Below are positions 43,641 to 52,692 of a DNA stretch of 64,000 nt, piece by piece. Source of the stretch: an uncultured Alistipes sp. (GTDB taxonomy: Bacteria > Bacteroidota > Bacteroidia > Bacteroidales > Rikenellaceae). The translations under genes were made by a program, and so were the position numbers. The notes under the pieces were generated by a model, which ran no database searches, was not told the DNA's origin, and was given only the letters and a program-made list of their open reading frames with translations. Within the stretch, counting starts at the first letter, position 1. Every line of letters starts with the position of its first letter. The DNA is taken from the NCBI GenBank assembly GCA_944326035.1, contig CALVCS010000009.1, forward strand, positions 62,001 to 126,000, in the 5' to 3' direction.

Positions 43641-45017
43641 ATGGTCAATCAAAGGTTCAGACAGTATTGGATGGCGGCCAGCGTGGTCATCGCCATTGTG
43701 ATGTCGGTACTGGACGGTACGATCGTCAATGTGGCCTTACCCTCCTTGACCAAAGAGTTCGGTGTGAGTCCCGATACCGCCATTTGGATCGTGAATGCGT
43801 ACCAGATGGTCATCATGATGTTTTTGCTCATCTTTGCGACCCTGGGGGATATCATCGGCTATAAAAAGGTCTTTCTAACCGGGATTTCCTTATTTACCGG
43901 AGCTTCGGTGCTCTGTGTGTGTTCGGTGCGGTTCGAGATGTTGATCGTATCGCGTATTCTGCAAGGAATCGGAGCAGCCTGTGTCATGGGCGTGAATACC
44001 GCGTTGATTCGCCAGATCTATCCACCTCAGATATTGGGTCGGGGCATGAGCCTCAATGCCATGGCTGTCGCGGTCAGTACCGCTGCCGGACCGACCGTGG
44101 CCGGATTTATCCTCTCCAAATTGACGTGGCATTGGTTGTTCGCGATCAATATTCCGTTAGGGATATTGGCGTTTTGGTTAGGAAAACGCTTTCTGCCGGT
44201 TACGCCACGACGCCATGAACGGCGGGTCGATCGTTGGAGTTGCGTGGGGAATGCCCTGACATTCGGGCTGCTGATCTATACGTTGGAAGGAATTGCACAT
44301 CATGAAAATACGGGGTTGATCGTCGGGGAGATTGTCCTATTTTTTTGCATCGGGTATGTCTATCTGCGCCGGCAGTTCCGGGTGCAGCAGCAGGGACTAA
44401 CGCCGATGTTGCCGATCGACCTGTTGAAAATCCCCATCTTTGCCCTTTCGATCACGACCTCCATCTGCTCTTTTATGGCCCAAATGTTGGCGATGGTTTC
44501 GTTACCGTTTTTCCTGCAAGACGCCCTGCACTTCAGCCCGATCGAGACAGGATTGTTGATTACGCCCTGGCCTTTGGCGACGCTTTTGACCGCCCCGTTA
44601 GCCGGACGTCTGGTGGAACATTACCATCCCGGGCTCTTAGGGGCGATCGGCATGATACTGTTTGCGGCCGGCCTCTTTTTGCTCTTTTTTCTGCCGGAGG
44701 GTGCCACCGTTACCGATATTTTCTGGCGGATTATGTTGTGTGGGGCCGGGTTCGGTCTCTTCCAAACGCCCAATAACCTGACGATCGTCTCCTCGGCGCC
44801 GGTACATCGCAGTGGAGGCGCCAGCGGAATGCTGGGAACGGCTCGTTTGGTCGGACAGACGGTCGGTACGACCTTGGTGGCCATCATCTTTGCCTGGATT
44901 CCCCATCTGACCGGCTCTCGACTGTGTTTGTTGATCGGAGGGTGTGTTGCGCTGTTGGCCGGCATTTCCAGCGGGTCGCGACTCTCTCAGCCCTTTGTCA
45001 ATCCTCGTAACCGATAA
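43641..45017 (+). CDS. MFS transporter of the DHA2 (EmrB/QacA) family
   Basis: 458 residues from the ATG at 43641 (the frame extends upstream to 43545 but without a hydrophobic or conserved N-terminus). About 14 hydrophobic segments. The family motif in TM1, VIMSVLDGTIVNVALPSL, and WIVNAYQMVIMMFLLIFATL followed by GDIIGYKKVF (motif A) are clear, as is GAACVMGVNTALI. It should export drugs or toxic compounds with protons. No TetR or MarR regulator is adjacent. No terminator was found in the 135 bases before the convergent pigment cluster. Confidence 0.9.
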   Translation: MVNQRFRQYWMAASVVIAIVMSVLDGTIVNVALPSLTKEFGVSPDTAIWIVNAYQMVIMMFLLIFATLGDIIGYKKVFLTGISLFTGASVLCVCSVRFEMLIVSRILQGIGAACVMGVNTALIRQIYPPQILGRGMSLNAMAVAVSTAAGPTVAGFILSKLTWHWLFAINIPLGILAFWLGKRFLPVTPRRHERRVDRWSCVGNALTFGLLIYTLEGIAHHENTGLIVGEIVLFFCIGYVYLRRQFRVQQQGLTPMLPIDLLKIPIFALSITTSICSFMAQMLAMVSLPFFLQDALHFSPIETGLLITPWPLATLLTAPLAGRLVEHYHPGLLGAIGMILFAAGLFLLFFLPEGATVTDIFWRIMLCGAGFGLFQTPNNLTIVSSAPVHRSGGASGMLGTARLVGQTVGTTLVAIIFAWIPHLTGSRLCLLIGGCVALLAGISSGSRLSQPFVNPRNR

Positions 45018-45152
45018 ATTAAGAATGCTTCCGTTCGGAGATGTGTTTCCGAGACCGTAGGGGCAGGCTTTAGTTACGTTATTATTCCATTCTCTGGCAA
45101 AGATCCTTCAGTTTGAATCCCGTGTAAAATACGATCATGCGGCACGTAGGGG

Positions 45153-48100
45153 CTATGCATGGTTCTGGGAACGGGCAGAAACGGGACGTATTTCTATCGG
45201 ATTGAGCATCCGGTAGAGGGTCGATTGTTCGGCGGAGGGGTTGACCAGATACCACCGGGCCGAATAGAAGAAGGTCGGATCTATTTCGCTTTCAGCATGG
45301 ATGTGCAGATTGGGGGGGAGGGCGGCGGTATGACGTGCCAAAGCCACCCAATCCGGGCGCTGTTCGAAGGCATACACCTCACTGTCTCGATGGACCAACG
45401 CAAACAGCAGACCGATTTCACCCTGTCCATTATTGATGATAACGATCTGACGAGGCATCGGATGGTGGTCGATCCACTCGCTGAAGCAGTCATAAGAGCG
45501 CAGGACTTTTCGAGCGTGGGCTTCGATTTCAGGTCCCTTGTACAGGTAACGGGCCAAGACCGAGGGACGGAAATAGCGGGTGGTTTCGTATTGGTTCCGC
45601 ATGCGCAGCTCTTTGTCTTCGAGCAGTGCGGGCCATTCGGAGGCGGGAGCCTGTCGGGAAGGAGAAGTTTCGAGCGAAATGCACCCTTCGGTAAGCAGGA
45701 AGTTTCGGTCGGAGAGCAAGGTGCTACCGTGAATCCCGACCGGAGTGGCGGGGCTCTTCAGTTCGGGCATTTCGTCGGCGAAACAGGCGATAAAAGAGTA
45801 AGTTTCGAGGACGTCGGGTGTGAGTTCAGCGAGGGGTTTTCGGCTATGGGTTATGCTCCATAAAGAGGCGAACAGTACCGGCAATCGACGATCCGTGAAG
45901 ATGACCACACCTGGGAAATAGGCGGCGAGCAGGAGCAGATCGAGGGCCGAATGGTAACGGGCGACGAGAATTCGTTCCGGGCGGAGGGTCAGGTCGGCTT
46001 GACAGCGAATGCCGATCAGATGCCGACACCACCAGCCAGCCAGGCCATGCAGATAGGTCCGCAAGGTTTTCGGACGGTTGGCCGTACATACGACCAGGCA
46101 CCCGCCCCACAGATTGGCCAGGAGCAAGGTTCCCCAGAAAGAGACCGAGCTCAGGAGACGGCGTAATGTAATCGGAAAGAGACGAGGAGTGCCGTCCCGA
46201 TGGCGGGTCAGCCAGCGGTAAATAAAGGGGGGAATGAGATAGGCCATGGTCACGACGGTGAGCATCCCGATGATCGTGACCTCGGCCAGCGAATGCATGG
46301 CGGGATGGCGGGAGAGGATCAATGTCCCGATGCCGATCAACATGATCAGGGCGGAGAGGATAATGCTGTTTTTGTAGGAGGCGAGCAGTTTACGTCCGTA
46401 GGCATATTCATAGATGAGCCCTTCGGTGATAAAAATGGTGTAGTCGTCGCCCTGACCGAAGATAAAGGTGGCTAAAATGATGTTGACGATATTGAATTGG
46501 AGACCGCACCATTCCATGATTCCCAGAATCCACAGCCAACTGACCGTTATAGGCAGGAAGGCCAGGAGGCTCAACTCTAATCGCCCGAACGAGAACCACA
46601 GAAAGAGAAAGACGATGGCTCCGCACGACCATCCGATGTAGTTGAAATCGTCGGTCAGGGCGTTTGCCAGGGCGCTGTTCATGTTCTGGACGTCGAATAC
46701 GTAGGATTCGGGTAGTTGGGCGTGTAATGTGGTTTGGAGGGGCGTGACCTGTTCGGGCCGGACGTCGATTCGATCGATCAGCGTATAGGTGTCGGCGTCG
46801 TGGCAGAGATAATTTTGAAAGAGCGACTCGGTTAAGGGGGCGAAGTCTTCCAACGGCAGGGGCGAGAAGGAGCGTTGCAACAACGAGTCGAAGGCGGCAA
46901 AAGCATCGGCCCGAAAACCGTTGCGTTGAAGAGCCTGTGCCATTTGGGTGTGGATCATCGGACGGTATTGGTCGACGAATTGCCGCCACCGTTCGAGGCG
47001 GCGTTGTTGTTCGGCTTGGGAGGGCAGATAGGGACCGATCTGTTGCCAGTGGGCTTGTGTGTCTTGGTGGATGATGCGGGCCAATTGCGGTTGGATTGCT
47101 TCCCGACGTTGCAGTGCCTCTTCCCAGGAGTGCCCTTCCGTAGCGACATAGACCGGAACTTTCCCTTCCTGACCGAGAAGGCGTTGAAAGGCCTCTTGAT
47201 CGGCTCGTTGCACATCGGTCATATAGTTGATATGCTGCAGGTTGGTGTCGAAGGTCGTCTGTCGGCTGAAGTAGGCGAACAGCAGGGTCAATAGACAGAC
47301 TATGCCGAAGATCCACGGCTTGTTGTCGAGGGACAGTCGGGAGAGAGGGAGCCATACCTGGCGGGTTGGCGCAGCGCTGGAGGAAGGTTTGGAGACCCAA
47401 TGCGGCAGAACGATCAGCACGAAAAGGATGGTGCCGATCAGCATCAGTGCGGCGAATAACCCCAAGTCGCGCAGGGCCGGAGCGGTCATCGGGACCAGAC
47501 AGAGAAACGCTCCAACGGTGGTGATATTGCCGATCACAAGCGGAGAGACGATTTCACGGAGGGTGGAACGCACATCGGGTTCATGGCGCAGGTGGGCCAA
47601 CAGATGGAGCGGATAGTTGACGGCGATGCCGATAATGATCGAGGCGATGCCTAAGATGATCATGGAGACTTCGTCCCGGAAGAGGGATAATCCGCCCAGA
47701 GCGAACAACCACCCGAAGAGAATCGAAACGCCGATTAGTCCCAAGGCGCGTAGTGAGCGAAGAGTGTAGAGCAGCAGGGCGAGGATCAGAACGACGGCGA
47801 TGGAGATGGACCACAGACTGTCGGTTTTGATGCGTTGGGCGTTGGTGACGGCAATGACCGGTGCTCCGGCCAGATGAATGTCCACGTCGGGAAATTCGGT
47901 TTGCAGGCTGGAGGCGGCCTGTTCGAGCAGGTGGATCAGTCGGGCATTGTGTCGGGTTTCGTTGGAGCCATAGGGGGTTTGCAGGGTGACAATGGCGCGT
48001 TTGCGATCGGGGGTGAAGATGTAACCGTCGTACAGTTCGTAGGATAATCCGCTCTGAAAGGTTTGTAATTGAGCGATGGTAGGGGTGAAGAGCTGCAGCG

Positions 48101-48632
48101 GATCTTGCGTCAGGTGGGTGGTGAGCAGGCTGCCGGTCGGAAACATCAGTTGCATACGATCCCGAGCGATCTGCGCATCGATGTAGTCGGGGGTCAGGAG
48201 CGAATCAATCCGGGCATAGTCCGCTTCGGTCAGGAAGTAGGGGATGTGTCGATAGAGAAAATCGGAGACGCGGAAGAGGGTTTCGTAATCGATGCGGGTC
48301 GTGAGATGGTGGATATCGTGCAGGGTGTCGAGACGGGAGACGGTTTCGGCGAATCGGTCGATGGCTTCGGTTATCCGTTCCGGTTCTATAGTCTGGGTCG
48401 TATCCCGGGCGAGAAAGAGAACGAAAAGACGATCGGAGGCAGAAATTTGTTGATAGAGTTGCAGGGCTTTGCGATGCGTTTGGTCGAAAGGCAGGAAATC
48501 CAGGATATTTTCATTCCGGCCCAACGAAAAGGCACCGGCCAGCAACAGCAGACACAACGCGGCCACGAGGGCAAACAATCTGCGTTTATGCCCTCGGAAC
48601 CGATCGTATAACCGAAGAAAAAAGGCGACCAT
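45153..48632 (-). CDS. MMPL exporter fused to lysophospholipid acyltransferase and methyltransferase-like domains
   Basis: 1159 residues. Residues 1 to about 810 are a MMPL/RND exporter with two sets of membrane helices (VVLILALLLYTLRSLRALGL near 275; FIFGQGDDYTIFITEG near 735) and two periplasmic loops. Residues about 860-1000 are a PlsC-like acyltransferase with HSALD (His894, Asp898). Residues about 1040-1130 resemble a class I SAM methyltransferase (IVIINNGQGEIGLLFALV, then VYAFEQRPDW), but the glycine-rich motif is weak. This three-part design is known from flexirubin/aryl polyene clusters, where it should export the finished lipid to the outer membrane. It is the last gene of the cluster, 13 bases after the acyltransferase gene. 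Confidence 0.85.
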   Translation of the reverse strand: MVAFFLRLYDRFRGHKRRLFALVAALCLLLLAGAFSLGRNENILDFLPFDQTHRKALQLYQQISASDRLFVLFLARDTTQTIEPERITEAIDRFAETVSRLDTLHDIHHLTTRIDYETLFRVSDFLYRHIPYFLTEADYARIDSLLTPDYIDAQIARDRMQLMFPTGSLLTTHLTQDPLQLFTPTIAQLQTFQSGLSYELYDGYIFTPDRKRAIVTLQTPYGSNETRHNARLIHLLEQAASSLQTEFPDVDIHLAGAPVIAVTNAQRIKTDSLWSISIAVVLILALLLYTLRSLRALGLIGVSILFGWLFALGGLSLFRDEVSMIILGIASIIIGIAVNYPLHLLAHLRHEPDVRSTLREIVSPLVIGNITTVGAFLCLVPMTAPALRDLGLFAALMLIGTILFVLIVLPHWVSKPSSSAAPTRQVWLPLSRLSLDNKPWIFGIVCLLTLLFAYFSRQTTFDTNLQHINYMTDVQRADQEAFQRLLGQEGKVPVYVATEGHSWEEALQRREAIQPQLARIIHQDTQAHWQQIGPYLPSQAEQQRRLERWRQFVDQYRPMIHTQMAQALQRNGFRADAFAAFDSLLQRSFSPLPLEDFAPLTESLFQNYLCHDADTYTLIDRIDVRPEQVTPLQTTLHAQLPESYVFDVQNMNSALANALTDDFNYIGWSCGAIVFLFLWFSFGRLELSLLAFLPITVSWLWILGIMEWCGLQFNIVNIILATFIFGQGDDYTIFITEGLIYEYAYGRKLLASYKNSIILSALIMLIGIGTLILSRHPAMHSLAEVTIIGMLTVVTMAYLIPPFIYRWLTRHRDGTPRLFPITLRRLLSSVSFWGTLLLANLWGGCLVVCTANRPKTLRTYLHGLAGWWCRHLIGIRCQADLTLRPERILVARYHSALDLLLLAAYFPGVVIFTDRRLPVLFASLWSITHSRKPLAELTPDVLETYSFIACFADEMPELKSPATPVGIHGSTLLSDRNFLLTEGCISLETSPSRQAPASEWPALLEDKELRMRNQYETTRYFRPSVLARYLYKGPEIEAHARKVLRSYDCFSEWIDHHPMPRQIVIINNGQGEIGLLFALVHRDSEVYAFEQRPDWVALARHTAALPPNLHIHAESEIDPTFFYSARWYLVNPSAEQSTLYRMLNPIEIRPVSARSQNHA

Positions 48633-48645
48633 GCTGTGAGTGATT

Positions 48646-49773
48646 TTAATCGTTGAGGTACTCTACGGGGGAGGCATAGATTCCCAGAAAAATATCGCGC
48701 AGGAGATCGGTGTCCGACACGTCGAATGGGGCCAGTTGTTCGAGTCGTTCGAGGAACTGCTGTTTCTGGGTGGTCGAGTAGTGTGAGGCGTGTCGATTCT
48801 GGCCATAGCGCAGATCGTGCGCGATATAATTGTTGGGGGAGAGACGGTAGTGGCTGCGAATCGCCCGGTCGAGCAGGGCCGTGACACGTTTGTTGTATTC
48901 GTTGTGGGTACAGGTGTCGTAAGCCCGCAACTGTTCGGCATCGATCCGGGGACAGAAACAGAGATGAACGGCCCCTTTGGGTTGCATGATGCCGGTCAGA
49001 ATGCTGTTGAGATCTTCTCCGGGTTTTTTGGTGTAACGGGTGAATTGCGATTCATACAGTTCCAGGGCCTTCAGAATGTCGCACGGTTCCCATTCATAGG
49101 AGATGCTGACCGGTACGATATTCAATTCGGCCAAGGCTTCGATTTTGTCGAAGGGCTTGCTCAGACCGAACATCTTCACGATGCCCTGGTCGGTCAGATC
49201 GTTTCCGTCTTTCGTGCGGCCGTTTCGTTGAGCGATCCAGACCGATTGTCGCTTTTGGGTCAGGGTATAACGGATGTATTCCGAGCAGTGCTGGGAGTGT
49301 TTGTAGAACTCTTTCAGGTTGCCGGAGCGTTCGATTCGGAACATTTTGTTCGATTTGCCGATATCGATGACCAGTTGGGAGGACATCAGGTTGGCCCCGA
49401 AGGTGATTTCAGAGGTTTCGTGGCCGTGGGTCAGCAGAATGTACTGCAACAACGAAGCATCCAGCATGATATCCCGATGGTTCGAGACAAACAGATAGCG
49501 CTCTTGAGGATCCAGCTGTTCCACGCCCTCGTAGGTGAACGAGGTGATGCTGCGGGCGATGACCTGTTCATTGGCCGGCTTCATGATCTGTTCCTGGAGC
49601 TCCCGGCTGGTACGGATTGCCAGCACGCGTTGGCGGACCGTTTCGATATCTTCGTGCGGAAAGATATAGCTGGCCAGGAGTGGAAACGAGGCATTGGTGG
49701 CGATTCGTTGCATGGCTGCGGGAATTTCGTCATCGTAATAGGGACGGATGTCGTCGAAAACGGGATTTCTCAT
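48646..49773 (-). CDS. 1-acyl-glycerol-3-phosphate acyltransferase-like protein
   Basis: 375 residues. The block LFVSNHRDIMLDASLLQYI (His99, Asp101/Asp105) followed by FRIERSGNLKEFYKHSQ and QSVWIAQRNGRTKDGND is that of a glycerolipid acyltransferase of the type found in Bacteroidota pigment clusters. It probably moves an acyl or polyene chain from ACP to a glycerol or other lipid hydroxyl at the inner membrane. Starts 2 bases after the ligase gene stop, so translation is coupled. It has no membrane segment of its own. Confidence 0.78.
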   Translation of the reverse strand: MRNPVFDDIRPYYDDEIPAAMQRIATNASFPLLASYIFPHEDIETVRQRVLAIRTSRELQEQIMKPANEQVIARSITSFTYEGVEQLDPQERYLFVSNHRDIMLDASLLQYILLTHGHETSEITFGANLMSSQLVIDIGKSNKMFRIERSGNLKEFYKHSQHCSEYIRYTLTQKRQSVWIAQRNGRTKDGNDLTDQGIVKMFGLSKPFDKIEALAELNIVPVSISYEWEPCDILKALELYESQFTRYTKKPGEDLNSILTGIMQPKGAVHLCFCPRIDAEQLRAYDTCTHNEYNKRVTALLDRAIRSHYRLSPNNYIAHDLRYGQNRHASHYSTTQKQQFLERLEQLAPFDVSDTDLLRDIFLGIYASPVEYLND

Positions 49774-49775
49774 GG

Positions 49776-51092
49776 CTATTGGCGTTTGTCGATGAATTTG
49801 ACGGGTTTACGGCTTTTGGCCGGGTAGTTGATGGCATGGATCACCTCGACGGGGTGCAGCTCGATGTCGGGGGCCACCCGGATACGGGAGCGGAAACGAT
49901 CTTTGAGGTCTTTCACGGCGTCGAACTCCGGGCGATACTTCAGGCCGATCTTGACGAGCACCTGATCGGTCCCGGCCTCGCTCTCCTGCACCTCGATGAC
50001 ATAGTTTTCCACGTAGGCCGTGTTATCCAGCACATCGTTCAGAGCGGGTGGGTAGAGGGTCGTACCCTTGAGTTTGATCATGTTGTGTTTGCGTCCGATC
50101 AGCGGGGTCAGGCGGAAAGAGTGGCGGCCGCAGCGACAGGGTTCGGTGCGTTTGGCGGCGATATCGCCGGTCCGGAAACGCAATAACGGCATCCCTTCGA
50201 CCCCCAGGGTGGTCACGACGATCTCGCCGTATTCGCCGTCGGGGACCGGGAGGTTGTCGGGGCCGATGATTTCGACAATGATCAGTTCCGGGTGGAGGTG
50301 GCCGCCGCATCCGTATTCGCACTCGGAGAACGTAGCTCCCATTTCGGTGGAGGAGTAGGTGGCGAACAGATCGACGTCCCATTTGTCGTGGATGCGTTGT
50401 CCGAGCAGGTTGAGCGAAAAATCCTGTTCGCGTAACCCCTCTCCGATCCCGATGATGCGTCGAATGCTGCTGTGTCGGTAATCGATCTGGTGCTCTTCGG
50501 CGTATTGAATCAGGCGCAGGATGAATGACGGTACGCACATGATGGTATCGGGTTTCAAGCGGCGGATCGTGTCCCATTGCAGTTCGGGAATGCCGTTCCC
50601 CACGCGAATCACGCTGGCTCCCAGTTCGCGGATGCCGAGAAAATAGGCCAGCCCGGCCATGAATCGTTTGTCGAGGGTGGTCATCAGCTGGACGATGTTA
50701 CCCGGGCGGAGACCGGCACAGGCGAACGATTTCATCTCGTTGTAGGCGAGTCGTTGCAGGTCTTTTTCCGTGCACCCGAAGGTGACGGGGTCGCCCAGGG
50801 TACCCGACGTCGTGACATAGTCGATGATTTTTTCCCGGGGGCAGCAGAGAAACTCTTCGTTAAAGAGTTGCAGGTCTTTTTTCTCCGTAAAGGGAATTTT
50901 GACCAGGTCTTCGAGGTAACGGATCTGGTTGATGTGGATTTCGTAGCGTTCGAACATGCGGTGATAGTAGACCGAATGTTCGTTGAGATAGTGCAGGGCT
51001 CGGTGGAGCAGCTCCTCCTGGTAGAGTTTGATCTCGTCGGCGGAGCGATATTCGATGTCGGATTCAACAGGGATCATAGGTTTGGTTGGCAA
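49776..51092 (-). CDS. PaaK-like AMP-forming acyl/aryl ligase
   Basis: 438 residues of the phenylacetate-CoA ligase (PaaK) type: P-loop-like YVTTSGTLGDPVTFG near residue 95, then FATYSSTEMGATF near 240 and TTLGVEGMPLLRFRTGD with IGRKHNMIKLKGTTLYPPAL in the C-terminal domain. It should activate a carboxylic acid with ATP, perhaps the aromatic starter acid of the polyene, and load it on CoA or ACP. It begins 43 bases after the second FAD oxidoreductase gene, the only sizeable gap in the cluster, and its stop is 2 bases before the next gene. Confidence 0.82.
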   Translation of the reverse strand: MPTKPMIPVESDIEYRSADEIKLYQEELLHRALHYLNEHSVYYHRMFERYEIHINQIRYLEDLVKIPFTEKKDLQLFNEEFLCCPREKIIDYVTTSGTLGDPVTFGCTEKDLQRLAYNEMKSFACAGLRPGNIVQLMTTLDKRFMAGLAYFLGIRELGASVIRVGNGIPELQWDTIRRLKPDTIMCVPSFILRLIQYAEEHQIDYRHSSIRRIIGIGEGLREQDFSLNLLGQRIHDKWDVDLFATYSSTEMGATFSECEYGCGGHLHPELIIVEIIGPDNLPVPDGEYGEIVVTTLGVEGMPLLRFRTGDIAAKRTEPCRCGRHSFRLTPLIGRKHNMIKLKGTTLYPPALNDVLDNTAYVENYVIEVQESEAGTDQVLVKIGLKYRPEFDAVKDLKDRFRSRIRVAPDIELHPVEVIHAINYPAKSRKPVKFIDKRQ

Positions 51093-51135
51093 GCGTGGTT
51101 AAAAGGGTGAACGTATCGGAAATCGATCCAACGGT

Positions 51136-52692
51136 TTAGGGAGTGGTCGATGAAGGGTAGAACGGATAGGTAGGGCCTTCGGGAAAATCGGCTTCGTATT
51201 TTGCGTTGATCTGGCGGATCAGCTCATGCGAACCCATCAGGGCTTCGGCCGTATTGATGGCGGTCAGCGGGACGCCGCAGATGCCGTGCAGGTTGATATT
51301 TTGGCCGGTGAGCCACAGGTTTCGGATCTTGGTGACGATCGGCACCTGAGACAGGGCGATGTTTTGGGCATCTTTACGGAAACCGTACATCGAACCCTCT
51401 TTGACCCCGTAGTAGTCGCGAATGGTCAGCGGACTCGACGTATAGAGGGCTTCGATATGGTCTCGAAAGTGGGGATATATCTGCTCCATCCGATCGAGGA
51501 TACGGTCGGCCTGTTGTTGTTTCCAGGCCTCGTAGTCAGGGCCTCGGTGACCTGTCCGGGTGTTCTCCCAGGAACGGACGGCCTCGAACGGCATAGGAGA
51601 GGTGAGAATCATTTTTCGGCTGAAGGGGCCCTGCTGGCGGACGGGGGGCGTCATATACATTACCCCTCGGGGCCATTGATCATCATAGAGACCGAGTTGC
51701 CATGACAGGCCGTGGGCACTCTGACAATAACCGGTGTGGTTGAAGTAAGGGACGCGATTGGGCTTGAGGGTCAGGTAGACCGTGAAAGCCGAATAGCTGT
51801 TGGGAATCTCTTCGAGCCGTTGCCGATAGGCGCGGGGTAGGGCGGAAGCGTCTAAATAGCGCAGCAAGGTGCAGGGATGGATGGCCGAGATGTAGTGATC
51901 GGCCGTATAACGGGTTCCGTTTTCGGTTTCGACATAAAGGATCGTTCGATTTTCGCAGGCCAGGGTTCGGACTGGAGATTTGGTGAGTACCTGTCCCTGG
52001 TGTTGCCGGATCACATCGGCCAGCGCATCGGCCAGCTGGGAACTGCCGTCGACGAAGCGGTCTTCGCCGTTGATATATAGAACGTTGACCAGCGCATGAA
52101 TATAGGCCGGTGTGTGATGGGCTACCCCTCCGTACATGGGGTTCATGTAGGCCAGAATATCTTGGAGGCGAGGGTCTTTGATGTAGTGGGCGATGAATTC
52201 GTCGGCCGGTTGCAGAAACGCTTCATCGTGTGCAAAGATCGGTCGATCCTCTTCGCGCAGATAGAACATGCCGACTTCGTTCGAGAGCCGATACAGGGCT
52301 TCGACATACTGGCGGATCTGGGGCGCTTCTGTGGGGAAACGTTCGGAAAAGTAGGCGACGAAGCGTTCCGGGCCGCAGGGGATGGCATAACGTTCGTTTT
52401 CGCGGAGGTAGTACAGCGAATCCATACAGTCGTTATCGGTGGCTCGCAATTGCAGTTGGTCCAAGATGCCCAGATAGTGGCAGATGCGGAAAATAGAGGC
52501 TCCCGGACGGAATCCTCCCAACATGTGCATGCCGGTTTCGAAGCGCTGACCGGCGCGCAGGAAGGTTTGCAATCCGCCGCCGATCGTTGCGTTTTTTTCC
52601 AGCACGGTTACCCGATAGCCGTTCCGGGCCAACAAGGCTCCCGTAAAGAGTCCGCCCATGCCTCCGCCTATGATGATGACCGAATCGTTCAT
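51136..52692 (-). CDS. phytoene desaturase/retinol saturase-like FAD oxidoreductase (copy 2)
   Basis: 518 residues from the ATG at 52692, which overlaps the stop of the preceding gene as ATGA (a longer frame upstream lies inside that gene). The FAD-binding motif VIIIGGGMGGLFTGALLARN is at residues 5-24, then VTVLEKNATIGGGLQTF. The C-terminal flavin motif NLWLTGQNINLHGICGV is near 465. It is of the CrtI/RetSat class, enzymes that add or remove double bonds in polyenes. It is a paralogue of the next gene upstream. In the pigment cluster it probably modifies the polyene chain or its carrier lipid; the exact step is unknown. Confidence 0.85.
   Translation of the reverse strand: MNDSVIIIGGGMGGLFTGALLARNGYRVTVLEKNATIGGGLQTFLRAGQRFETGMHMLGGFRPGASIFRICHYLGILDQLQLRATDNDCMDSLYYLRENERYAIPCGPERFVAYFSERFPTEAPQIRQYVEALYRLSNEVGMFYLREEDRPIFAHDEAFLQPADEFIAHYIKDPRLQDILAYMNPMYGGVAHHTPAYIHALVNVLYINGEDRFVDGSSQLADALADVIRQHQGQVLTKSPVRTLACENRTILYVETENGTRYTADHYISAIHPCTLLRYLDASALPRAYRQRLEEIPNSYSAFTVYLTLKPNRVPYFNHTGYCQSAHGLSWQLGLYDDQWPRGVMYMTPPVRQQGPFSRKMILTSPMPFEAVRSWENTRTGHRGPDYEAWKQQQADRILDRMEQIYPHFRDHIEALYTSSPLTIRDYYGVKEGSMYGFRKDAQNIALSQVPIVTKIRNLWLTGQNINLHGICGVPLTAINTAEALMGSHELIRQINAKYEADFPEGPTYPFYPSSTTP

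Noticed and set aside
48790..49827. 345-codon plus-strand frame
   Set aside because: Antisense to the PlsB/PlsC-like acyltransferase gene, which has clear catalytic motifs; the plus-strand frame has none.
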